A DNA stretch of 41,145 nt from CAYRIY01 sp964424335 (GTDB lineage Bacteria; Bacillota; Limnochordia; DTU080; RSA5), in NCBI GenBank assembly GCA_964424335.1, contig CAYRIY010000024.1, forward strand, positions 1-41,145, given 5' to 3'. Made by a program: the position numbers and the translations under genes. The notes beneath the pieces were generated by a model. The model was not told where the DNA came from. It ran no database searches and saw only the letters and a list, made by a program, of their open reading frames with translations. Of the stretch, positions 13,868-21,533 are shown one piece after another; within the stretch, counting starts at the first letter, position 1, and each line of letters starts with the position of its first letter.

Positions 13868-16435
13868 TTGACCGTCCATGTAACCCTTTCGTGTGATCCA
13901 CTTGAGTATCGGGCCGCTCTTGAGCTTGTGCGTTCGCTCACGGCCACAACCGGCGCCCGGTGGGGCGTCGTGCATGGTATTGATGAAAGTCGCAAAGGCA
14001 TCGCCCTTGGCGTTGCAGGACACCCCGACATCGACGCGCTTGTAACGGCCGCAGGGATTCAGGCCGACCTCGAGTGGGCGGGCCAAGACGGGTACGCCAT
14101 CGCAAGCCTCCAGGCGAGCGGGCGATCGCTCCTGCTCGTTGCCGCCAACTCGCCGCAAGGCGCGCTCTACGGGGCGTTTCGCGTCGCCTCGTTGGCGGGA
14201 GCTCGCTTTTACCTTTCACGTGAGTCTCTGCAACACGAGCTCCACTGTGAGGCCTTCTCGCAAGGCGATGCGCCGTGGCCCGCATTTCGCCTCGCCGAGC
14301 GGCCGCGCTTTGCTGCAAGAGGCGCCCTTCCCTGGTTCAATTTCTTGAGCGGCCCTACCGCCTGGGACCAGGAGGATTGGGCCGTCTACGTGGACAACCT
14401 CGCTCGATCCCGGGCAAACATGCTCGGCTTTCACGTGTACACCGGAGGGCTCGAGCGGTACTATCCGTATGTCGAGCCGTTCGTCCAAGTTGAGGCTGAC
14501 GGAGTCCTCCCCGAGGCGGAGCTCGACACGACCGAGACCGCCCGCTGGGGTTATCGACCCCTTTCGACGCAGCGCTTCGCGGCCGGCAGTTCGCTGCTGT
14601 TTTCCGATGCGGTATTTGGGAGCGAAGCGGCCGTCCCTCGGGGCGACTTGCGTTCCCGCTACGACCGGGCTCAATCGCTGCTTGCATGGGTGATGAAGCG
14701 GGCGAAATCATGGGGAATCAAGAGCTTTATCGGCTTTGAGGCAGGGATCGTCCCGCCTGAGGTCCACTCCCTCGTCCCCGGAGACGCACGGCTGCCAGGC
14801 GGTGAGCTGGACCCCTTCCACCCCGCGGCGGAGCGCATCTTTCACCGGACCCTCGCACATATCGTGGCGACCTACCCAGACCTGGACGCGCTCTGGCTAT
14901 TTCAACACGAGCACGTCTTGTTTTCACGGATCGCGCCCACCAGCCACGCCGCCCTCGAGGCCTACTGCCGTCGCCACGGCGACGCCTTCCCCGAGCTTTC
15001 GGAGGAAACGCGCTGGAAAGGCCCGTGGCTCCTTGCCTGGCTTGAAAGCGCCTGGCGGTGGAAAGAGCGGCACGCTCCCCACCTCAAGATCGCAGTCTCC
15101 GGTTGGGGCGGCGGCAGCCAGTTCCCCAAGCTCATTCCCGGCCTCGACCGCACGCTGCCCAAAGACGTCGTCCTGACGACGCTCATCCCCGGTCAAGGCG
15201 AGGGGACGCTCCCTCCCGAGCTCGAGCGCGTGACGGGGCGCGAGCGGATCGCTGTGCCGTGGTGGGAGGGAGATGCCCAGCTTTGGCATCCGCAGCCCCG
15301 AGTCCAGTCGCTCCTCGAGCAGCAGGACGACTTTGCCGCCCACGGCGTGAACGGCTCCATCGGCCTGCACTGGCGCACCCAGGACGTCGAAGCAAACGCT
15401 TGGGCATTTTTTGAGTCGTGTTGGGAGCGAAAGGACCAGCCCAGCCTGTCCGCCGCCCAGTGCTACACGGACTACGCCGCGCGCGGGCTTGGTCTTGGCC
15501 AGGGGACCTCGCGCTCCATCGAGCTGCCGGCCTCGGGAGCAAGCGAATCCGGGGCGGCCGCCGAGGTCGGATCGATGCTCCTGCGGGCCGAGAAGGAGCG
15601 CTGGTTCCGTGGCGCACACTCGCCGGTGTACTTTGGTTACACGAGCAAATGGGGGCGCCTCGAGCGCGAGCAGCGCTCCGTGATCGAGGGCGCCGTTGCC
15701 GACCTCGTTGCATTGGGTAAGCGCGCATCGTCTCCGCCCTCCCCCGCCTTCGACCACCTCGTTCACTCGCTCCGGTTTGCCCTGCACTTCGACGCTTGGT
15801 CAAAGGCGATCGAGGATGCGGAGCACGCCCTTGCGTCAGGCGACGCGCAGAGCGCGTTCCAGATCTTGAGCGTGGCCCCTGCCCGCCAGGCGCTGCAGTC
15901 GTTCGCCGCCCGCGTGATGACACAAGGCGATCGCGGCGCACTCGCAAGTGTGAACCAGCGGGTTTGGCAGACGCACAGCAACCTGCTCGCTCAGGCAGCA
16001 AAGGAACTCAAAGGAGAGCTTCCTTGCGAGAACATTCCCTCGCCCCAAGGTGGAGGCGCAGAGCTTCCGCTGGAAGCGAGCGACTCGGCCGTCGCCATGC
16101 CCACGCGCACCTTCTGGGACGTCCTTGACGACGACAAACTGTCCTGGCGCGTCTTTTGCACGAACCTCGATGCGGCAGCCGCATTTCTCGTCGTCAAGGA
16201 TCGCGATGCCACGCGGCGCCTTGCCATGGAGCGGACCGGCCCCGCGGCGTTTGGTCTCAGCCTCTCGGCCCAAGACCTCGCCAAGGGCGCGTCCGACGTC
16301 CTTGATCTTTGGGTCGAGGTGTTGCCGCTGGGCAGCGTCAAACCTACGATTCCGAAGGGAGGAAAACTGACGGTCACGGTGTTTCGAGGCGCCCCAAGCG
16401 GTGCGGGCACACCGCCAACCAAGGGCCGCACGTAA
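13868..16435 (+). CDS. Putative large intracellular glycoside hydrolase
   Basis: The 855-aa protein has an N-terminal alpha/beta domain (about 1-125) resembling the region before the barrel in GH67 and GH20 enzymes (SPQGALYGAFRVASLAGARFY). It is followed by a probable TIM barrel from about residue 140 (ERPRFAARGALPWFNF, SRANMLGFHVY) and a helical and beta C-terminal part. HEHVLFS and VSGWGGGSQFP are other notable stretches. No signal peptide is present, so it would act on imported oligosaccharides. The TTG start has AGGTGA seven bases upstream. I cannot name catalytic residues or the family. Its context (sugar-acid enzymes, binding protein) suggests uronic-acid-containing substrates. Confidence 0.6.
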   Translation: MTVHVTLSCDPLEYRAALELVRSLTATTGARWGVVHGIDESRKGIALGVAGHPDIDALVTAAGIQADLEWAGQDGYAIASLQASGRSLLLVAANSPQGALYGAFRVASLAGARFYLSRESLQHELHCEAFSQGDAPWPAFRLAERPRFAARGALPWFNFLSGPTAWDQEDWAVYVDNLARSRANMLGFHVYTGGLERYYPYVEPFVQVEADGVLPEAELDTTETARWGYRPLSTQRFAAGSSLLFSDAVFGSEAAVPRGDLRSRYDRAQSLLAWVMKRAKSWGIKSFIGFEAGIVPPEVHSLVPGDARLPGGELDPFHPAAERIFHRTLAHIVATYPDLDALWLFQHEHVLFSRIAPTSHAALEAYCRRHGDAFPELSEETRWKGPWLLAWLESAWRWKERHAPHLKIAVSGWGGGSQFPKLIPGLDRTLPKDVVLTTLIPGQGEGTLPPELERVTGRERIAVPWWEGDAQLWHPQPRVQSLLEQQDDFAAHGVNGSIGLHWRTQDVEANAWAFFESCWERKDQPSLSAAQCYTDYAARGLGLGQGTSRSIELPASGASESGAAAEVGSMLLRAEKERWFRGAHSPVYFGYTSKWGRLEREQRSVIEGAVADLVALGKRASSPPSPAFDHLVHSLRFALHFDAWSKAIEDAEHALASGDAQSAFQILSVAPARQALQSFAARVMTQGDRGALASVNQRVWQTHSNLLAQAAKELKGELPCENIPSPQGGGAELPLEASDSAVAMPTRTFWDVLDDDKLSWRVFCTNLDAAAAFLVVKDRDATRRLAMERTGPAAFGLSLSAQDLAKGASDVLDLWVEVLPLGSVKPTIPKGGKLTVTVFRGAPSGAGTPPTKGRT

Positions 16436-16453
16436 GCTCACATGCCAGCAGTA

Positions 16454-16471
16454 CGTTTCCAAATCGAAACG
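16454..16471 (+). promoter_or_regulatory. Inverted repeat upstream of the binding-protein gene
   Basis: CGTTTC-CAAATC-GAAACG is a perfect 6-bp inverted repeat with a 6-base centre in the 112-bp spacer between glycosidase and binding protein. It could be an operator or a small hairpin that sets the relative level of the two genes. No U-run follows, so it is not a terminator. Confidence 0.35.
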
Positions 16472-16547
16472 GCACCAAAACCGACGTGAGCCGCAGTCGA
16501 CGCACTCATAACGTCACCTTAAAATCAAAAAGGGAGAGTGACTTAGA

Positions 16548-17810
16548 ATGGCAAAACGAACGACGTTGTCCTTCCTGATCCTCACCTTGCTGGCTCTTGC
16601 CCTCGTTTCGGCGGCCGGCGCGCAGCAAGTGCACCTGCAAGTGGCCATCGCAGATCCCGGCAAGACGCCCATCGACGACCTGCAAGAGATGGTCGCGGCC
16701 TTTGAGCAGTTGCACCCGAACATAAAGATCGAGATCATCAACGACTACGCGAACAGCTTTGACCGCCTTGCAACCCACATTGCGGGCGGCGTCGCCCCGG
16801 ACATCCTCCACTTCTACAACGAGGCGCCGATTCTCGCCATGGAGAACGGATTTCTCCTCGACTTGCAGCCCTACCTGGAGCGCGACGGCCAAGGGATCGT
16901 GAACGACTTGCTCCCGCTCACCCTCGCCCAGGTTTCGCAAGGGAGCTCCGTCTATGGCCTTCCCTTTCAAACCTCGGCGACCGGCGCCGTCTACTACAAC
17001 CGCGTGATGTTTGACCAAGCGGGCCTTGGGTACCCTGACGGCAGTTGGGACTGGAACGAGTTTGCCGAGACGGCGCGCCGGCTTACCCGCACCAACGGCG
17101 ACGAAATCACCCAGATCGGCTTCTCGATCGCTCCGGCGGGCTGGCTTTGGTACTTCCCCTGGCTCGTCCAGTCGGGCGTGAGCTTCGACGACCCCTACCG
17201 GGTGCCCCTCGATACGCCCGAAGCAATCCGAGCCTTTGAGTACCTGCGGGATTGGATCGACCAAGACGCCTTCGGGTGGAGCAACACCAAGGGCGCGTTC
17301 CCCGCTCAGACGGCGGCGATGAACTTCAGCGGGTCGTGGGAGATTACGATCTGGGCAAGCAACGCGATTCCAATGGGCGTCGCCGAGCCGCCTTCGGGCC
17401 CTGCGGGCAAGTCCACCTTGACCAACACCAACATCCTTGCGGTCAACAAGTTCACGGAGCACCCGGACGAGGCGTGGGAGTTCATCAAGTGGATCTACAG
17501 CCGAGAAGCGCAGCTCGAGTATACGAGGCGCTACGGCATGCAGCCCGTCCTCTTGTCGCTTGGATATGACTGGGTCGAGATCGTCCAGGATCGCATCCGT
17601 GCAAGCGGCAATCCCGAGGTGAACGGCGTCGAGGCCTTCATCACGAGCTCGGCCTTTGCCATGCCCCAGCCGTTCTTCGCCAACTCGGCGGTGATCGGGC
17701 GGTACATCCAGCCGACCGTCAACCAAATCATGACGGAGAGCGTGGCGATCGCCCCGGCGCTCGAGTCGATGGTTGAGGCCGCGGAGGCGTTCCTGCGGGA
17801 AGGCAACTAA
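16548..17810 (+). CDS. ABC transporter sugar-binding protein
   Basis: The 420-aa protein is an extracellular family 1 solute-binding protein. It has a signal peptide (MAKRTTLSFLILTLLALALV, cut probably after SAAGA) with no lipobox cysteine, unlike the lipoprotein form usual in Gram-positive cells. Conserved stretches include AFEQLHPNIKIEI, APDILHFY, GLPFQTSATGAVYYNRVMF and the C-terminal HPDEAWEFIKWI. GGGAGAG precedes the ATG. The soluble form fits a periplasm. No permease or ATPase gene follows; the gene ends at a terminator facing the minus-strand genes. Confidence 0.93.
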   Translation: MAKRTTLSFLILTLLALALVSAAGAQQVHLQVAIADPGKTPIDDLQEMVAAFEQLHPNIKIEIINDYANSFDRLATHIAGGVAPDILHFYNEAPILAMENGFLLDLQPYLERDGQGIVNDLLPLTLAQVSQGSSVYGLPFQTSATGAVYYNRVMFDQAGLGYPDGSWDWNEFAETARRLTRTNGDEITQIGFSIAPAGWLWYFPWLVQSGVSFDDPYRVPLDTPEAIRAFEYLRDWIDQDAFGWSNTKGAFPAQTAAMNFSGSWEITIWASNAIPMGVAEPPSGPAGKSTLTNTNILAVNKFTEHPDEAWEFIKWIYSREAQLEYTRRYGMQPVLLSLGYDWVEIVQDRIRASGNPEVNGVEAFITSSAFAMPQPFFANSAVIGRYIQPTVNQIMTESVAIAPALESMVEAAEAFLREGN

Positions 17811-17838
17811 CAGGCTAGGTCAGCAGTAGTTACAAGTT

Positions 17839-17866
17839 GGGGGTCGGCATTTGCCGGCCCCCTTTA
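17839..17866 (+). terminator. Intrinsic terminator after the binding-protein gene
   Basis: GGGGGTCGGC (17839-17848) pairs with GCCGGCCCCC (17853-17862) over ten positions including one G-U, with an ATTT loop and TTTA after it. The T-run is short. The hairpin lies between two converging genes and its end touches the stop codon of the minus-strand gene, so it may work in both directions. Confidence 0.7.
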
Positions 17867-19156
17867 CCGTTGATCTACGTCTCGTTGAAGAAACGACGCA
17901 GCGAGCTCCACCCAGCGCTCCCCGACATCGGGCTCATACGGCGGCTTGTGCACCATGTACGGCACCGTGACCGCGGCATATCCATTCCGCTCAAAATCGA
18001 CGAGATCGGGAAGATAACCCCAAAAGTCGTTGCTGTACCCCACGATCCAAAGCCCTTCTACCCGCTCACGCAGTGCAATCGCGGGCGCGGAGAAAAGCTC
18101 CGCGCCATGAAAAAGCATCGTCAACGGACCAAGGCCAAGTTGCTGCAGTTCGACCTGGTCCACGTTTGGGAGATCGCGTTGCTCGATTTTGGGTTTGAAG
18201 ATCGCTTGCACGTCCTGCGCAAAGCGACGCGCGCCGGCGGCTGCGATCCCGGTCCGCTCCGGCGGCGGCGCGATCCGGTGGGCAAAGGCGTCGACCATTT
18301 CAGAACTAAGCGCCGCAAACGGCAAGTCGATGACCTTAGTCGCGCCGCTCAAAGCATCCACGCTGAGTGGGCGCCGCTTGCCAAAAAGCCCGAGCACGCC
18401 GCCTGCCACCGCCAGACCGACTCCCTGAACGGCGACCTCCGGCGGCCCTTGATACTCCGAAACGTTCGGATTGAGATCGCCGCAGGCGCCCTGTAAGTAG
18501 ATGGGCAGAGCGCCCGGCCACTGCGCCCGCAACGCGCTTCGAAAGTAGCCTACGAAGTCGGGCGAGATCCCCGTATTGTCGTTGCGAAAGACGACCGGGT
18601 GACAGGAAAAGCGCGTCAGTACGGACCTTAAATTGCCTTCGAGGTCTTCGACAAAGAGGCACTGGAGCGCGTCGTCGACGGGGCCGTCGACTCGGGTGCG
18701 GTTGAATGCCACGCCGGCGAGCGGGGCTTCGGCCGTGAACAGACGTGCCGGCGCCATTCGACTGTGGGCAAGCCGCGCAACGTCGACAAGTCGCTTGCTA
18801 AGAAAGTCCATATACCCTGAGTCGACGTCGCCACAACCGTGGAGAAAGATGGTCGCAGGGCCCGCGTGCGTATGCGTGGCGCAAAGCGCAATGCACGACG
18901 GTTCGATCCCGGTGGCGCTCGAGATCTCGTCTCTCAGCCTTAGCGTCTCGCTGAACGCGAATCCGATGAGATCGGCGCTAATGATCAGCGCGGACCGCCC
19001 GCCGCACTCAAAAGCGATCGCCTGCGCAAGCAGGGGTTCGCGCACGCTCGTTCCCTTGCGATCGAGGAAAAATCCGTAACCGGAAAGCTCAATGCCGAGC
19101 CACGGCGTGATGTCGATCTCGGCGAGACCGACCTGAAGGGGCGCCTCGACCTCCAT
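17864..19156 (-). CDS. Neutral/alkaline ceramidase-like N-terminal domain protein, probably not a ceramidase
   Basis: The 430-aa protein matches the N-terminal catalytic domain family of neutral ceramidases: VGLAEIDITPWLGIELSGYG, an AIAFECGGRSALIISADLIG strand, the zinc motif CATHTHAGP and the second His in SCHPVVF. The family's nucleophile motif G-D-V-S-P-N reads GDLNPN here (ACGDLNPNVSE), so Ser is replaced by Asn. The C-terminal Ig-like domain and a signal peptide are absent. The ATG overlaps the sialidase-like stop codon by one base (TAATG). Related short proteins occur in sugar clusters with unknown function, and I leave the substrate open. Confidence 0.75.
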   Translation of the reverse strand: MEVEAPLQVGLAEIDITPWLGIELSGYGFFLDRKGTSVREPLLAQAIAFECGGRSALIISADLIGFAFSETLRLRDEISSATGIEPSCIALCATHTHAGPATIFLHGCGDVDSGYMDFLSKRLVDVARLAHSRMAPARLFTAEAPLAGVAFNRTRVDGPVDDALQCLFVEDLEGNLRSVLTRFSCHPVVFRNDNTGISPDFVGYFRSALRAQWPGALPIYLQGACGDLNPNVSEYQGPPEVAVQGVGLAVAGGVLGLFGKRRPLSVDALSGATKVIDLPFAALSSEMVDAFAHRIAPPPERTGIAAAGARRFAQDVQAIFKPKIEQRDLPNVDQVELQQLGLGPLTMLFHGAELFSAPAIALRERVEGLWIVGYSNDFWGYLPDLVDFERNGYAAVTVPYMVHKPPYEPDVGERWVELAASFLQRDVDQR

Positions 19157-20136
19157 TAGGTCAGCCTCACCTTGGTGTACGCTACTCGGGTCCGTTGGTG
19201 GGTGTACGTGATGTGAAGTGTGTCGGCGCCCTCTGCGATCACCGCCGGATAGGAGTACTCCCCTTCGGCGTCCTCGAGCACGAGCGGATCGCGCCAGGTG
19301 GCGCCCCGGTCTTCGGAGATGCGCAGCCACAGCGGGCTCCGGCCTTTGGTGGTCGGGTTGTACACGAGCGCCAGCCTGCCGTCGGGCAGAGCCACGGCAT
19401 CGATGCCGGAGCTTGGATTTGGCAGTTCGGTCGGAGCGGCGATCGACCACGTGCGCCCGGCGTCGGCCGAATGCGACGTCCAGATTTGCCCGTGTCCCGT
19501 GCGGAAAAACATTTGGAGGTCGCCGCCGGGGTACTCGACGAGGGCCGGCTGGATGACGCCGACGCCCTCCGGCATTGGAACCGGCCCGTGAAACGACCAC
19601 CGATCCTGGCGGTCGTCGTAAACGCAGAGCACGCTGTTGTCTTCCCGGTCACTGTAGGCCGGGATCACAAGCTCCCCTGTGGAGATGCGCATCGGCTTAT
19701 TCTTGATGAGAAAACTCCACTGATACTTGAGCAGCCGGGGTTCGGCCCACGTCCAGCCGCCATCGAGCGACGTCGTGACGTACGTCATGCAATCGTTGCA
19801 CCAGCCGCGCCCGTGCCGGCCTTCGCTGCGGATAAAAAAGAGCCAGATCCGCTCGCCGAGGTCCCCCTCATCACACGGCTCGACGAACAGCGCGGCGTTG
19901 CCGTAAGGTTTCGGCACGCTCATCCCGGCCACCGGCCGAATGTCTTGCCACTCCGAAGCGCCGGGTGGCTTGCGGGCATACAGGACGACGGTATCCGGAT
20001 GGTTCTCCTTTGTCCCGCCAAACCACGCCGAAATCAACTCTCCATCGAGCCTTCGCTCGATCGTCGATCCGTGCGCCGACGGATATCCCGCAAGTCGATC
20101 GTAAATGAACTCGCTTAAAACTCGCTCCATCCCCAC
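19156..20136 (-). CDS. Sialidase-like BNR-repeat protein
   Basis: A six-bladed propeller of the sialidase/BNR_2 type, 326 aa. Asp-box repeats are visible as TSLDGGWTW, SADAGRTW and SEDRGATW. The first blade has AWFGGTKENHPDTVV and the middle has the family motif NKPMRISTGELVIPAY. No signal peptide is present, so it would act in the cytoplasm. I chose GTG at 20136 with GAGGAGGG nine bases upstream; the longer frame to 20205 adds an unconserved basic stretch. It is coupled to the ceramidase-like gene. The substrate is unlikely to be proven sialic acid from sequence alone. Confidence 0.82.
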   Translation of the reverse strand: MGMERVLSEFIYDRLAGYPSAHGSTIERRLDGELISAWFGGTKENHPDTVVLYARKPPGASEWQDIRPVAGMSVPKPYGNAALFVEPCDEGDLGERIWLFFIRSEGRHGRGWCNDCMTYVTTSLDGGWTWAEPRLLKYQWSFLIKNKPMRISTGELVIPAYSDREDNSVLCVYDDRQDRWSFHGPVPMPEGVGVIQPALVEYPGGDLQMFFRTGHGQIWTSHSADAGRTWSIAAPTELPNPSSGIDAVALPDGRLALVYNPTTKGRSPLWLRISEDRGATWRDPLVLEDAEGEYSYPAVIAEGADTLHITYTHQRTRVAYTKVRLT

Positions 20137-20238
20137 CGGTATACGCCCTCCTCGGCCCGCCTTGCGGGCGCCATCGTGTCCGCGGTAAGCCGACGCAATG
20201 AACAAACCGGCTTCACAATGGATAAACTTCGTTCGAAG

Positions 20239-20823
20239 TTAACGGACACCTTCCGCGAGCGGCCTTACTTCAAACTCGCCCACGAGATGGTCGGGCGTGT
20301 AAACCACCCGGAGAAAGTAAGGTCCTTGATCGTCGAGCACGTAACGCATAATCTTGCGATCCACATCGGGCAAGGGCCATTGATCGAGCTCGGCGATGGG
20401 CAGCCACCGAAGTTCGCCCTCGTCCGACGCTTTGACTTCGCCCTCGCATGCCGTCGCCCGGAACACGAAGAGGAGCCAATCGTACGCTTCGCCGCCCCGT
20501 TCCGAACAAATCGCCCGCAACGAGAGGCCGGACACCTTAAGGCCTGTCTCCTCCCACACCTCTCTCACGATCGCTTCGAGGGGCGTCTCTCCGGGCTCCA
20601 GTTTCCCGCCAGGCGCTGTCCAGTGATTTGAAAACGGCTCCTTGCGCCGTCGCAACATGAGCAGGCGGTCGTCGACGACCAGGTAACATAGGGTGCTTGG
20701 ACGCTGCTCCGGCACGTCCACCAAGGTTCTCGGATCGATGTCGTAGCCCAACGTGGCGAGGTACGACCGGATCGGTTCTAAATCGAAGTCATCAAGGGAA
20801 AAACGCTTACCTAAGGGCGGCAA
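20239..20823 (-). CDS. Nudix hydrolase
   Basis: The 194-aa protein has a complete Nudix box, G-x5-E-x7-R-E-V-x-E-E-x-G-L, starting at GGKLEPGETPLEAIVREVW. An N-terminal extension of about 45 residues precedes the fold. The N-terminal strand LVVDDRLLMLRRRKEP and NHWTAPGG resemble 8-oxo-dGTP diphosphatases of the MutT group. It probably cleaves an oxidised or sugar nucleotide. It lies 19 bases after the beta-helix gene and 102 bases before the sialidase-like gene. Confidence 0.9.
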   Translation of the reverse strand: MPPLGKRFSLDDFDLEPIRSYLATLGYDIDPRTLVDVPEQRPSTLCYLVVDDRLLMLRRRKEPFSNHWTAPGGKLEPGETPLEAIVREVWEETGLKVSGLSLRAICSERGGEAYDWLLFVFRATACEGEVKASDEGELRWLPIAELDQWPLPDVDRKIMRYVLDDQGPYFLRVVYTPDHLVGEFEVRPLAEGVR

Positions 20824-20842
20824 TTGCCCACCTCCTGTGCTT

Positions 20843-21520
20843 TCATCGAGCAGGCACGGTTTCGATGTGTTGGCGGAGCTTGATGACGCTTGCTGCGGGG
20901 TAAACGCCGCGCAACACTGCGTTGGGGTAAACTGCGGAGCCTGGACCTACGAGGGTGCCCGGGCTCGTCACGCTGTTGCAGCCCATGTGCACCCGGTCTC
21001 CCAGCACGGCCCCCAGCTTCCTCATCCCGGTGTTGATCGACCGGTCGGCAGTGCGGACGACGACTTCCTTGCCATCGTTCTTGAGGTTGGAGAGCTTGGT
21101 CCCGGCGCCGAGGTTCACACCGGCGCCAAGTATGGAATCTCCGACGTAATTGAAGTGAGCCGCTTGACTCCCATCGAACATGATGACGTGCTTGAGCTCC
21201 GTTGCATGCCCGACCACGCACTTCTTGCCCACCACACAGTTGCCTCGTACGTACGCGCCGTGTCGCACGACGGACCCAGCCCCGATGATGGTGGGACCCT
21301 TGACCAGAGCCCCCGGTTCGACGACCGCCCCCGGCCCGATGTACACGTCAGAGTCCACCCAAGCCCCATCGTGCACTTCTCCTTGAATACCGGGTTTGAG
21401 GTGTTCCGCTAGGTACGCTTCGACTCGCTTGAGCGCCTCCCACACGTGGGTGAGGCCGTCGAACAGGCTTCGATGCTCAAAAGATTCGAGATTAAAGAAA
21501 GCATGCGGTGATAGGTCCAA
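20843..21520 (-). CDS. Left-handed beta-helix acyltransferase-like protein, GlmU C-terminal type
   Basis: The 225-aa protein is built of hexapeptide repeats (VYIGPGAVVEPGALVKG, IIGAGSVVRHGAYVRG, NCVVGKKCVVG). The segment AAHFNYVGDSILGAGVNLGAGT matches the acetyltransferase active-site region of GlmU, including His and the N-x-G-A-G-T motif. The uridylyltransferase half of GlmU is missing and replaced by about 45 helical residues. The start is a TTG at 21520 with AAGGAGG at 21535-21529 that overlaps the lnt stop codon. It may acetylate a sugar or sugar phosphate; substrate unknown. Confidence 0.82.
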   Translation of the reverse strand: MDLSPHAFFNLESFEHRSLFDGLTHVWEALKRVEAYLAEHLKPGIQGEVHDGAWVDSDVYIGPGAVVEPGALVKGPTIIGAGSVVRHGAYVRGNCVVGKKCVVGHATELKHVIMFDGSQAAHFNYVGDSILGAGVNLGAGTKLSNLKNDGKEVVVRTADRSINTGMRKLGAVLGDRVHMGCNSVTSPGTLVGPGSAVYPNAVLRGVYPAASVIKLRQHIETVPAR

Positions 21521-21533
21521 TCATGTGGCCTCC

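Noticed and set aside
14924..15787. 287-codon open frame on the minus strand
   Set aside because: Antisense to the glycosidase gene and without domain or ribosome site.
16506..17726. 406-codon open frame on the minus strand
   Set aside because: Antisense to the well-supported sugar-binding protein; composition is typical of a shadow frame.
19157..19600. N-terminal extension of the ceramidase-like gene
   Set aside because: The extra 148 residues are Arg-rich and overlap the sialidase-like gene in another frame; the ATG at 19156 starts the conserved domain.
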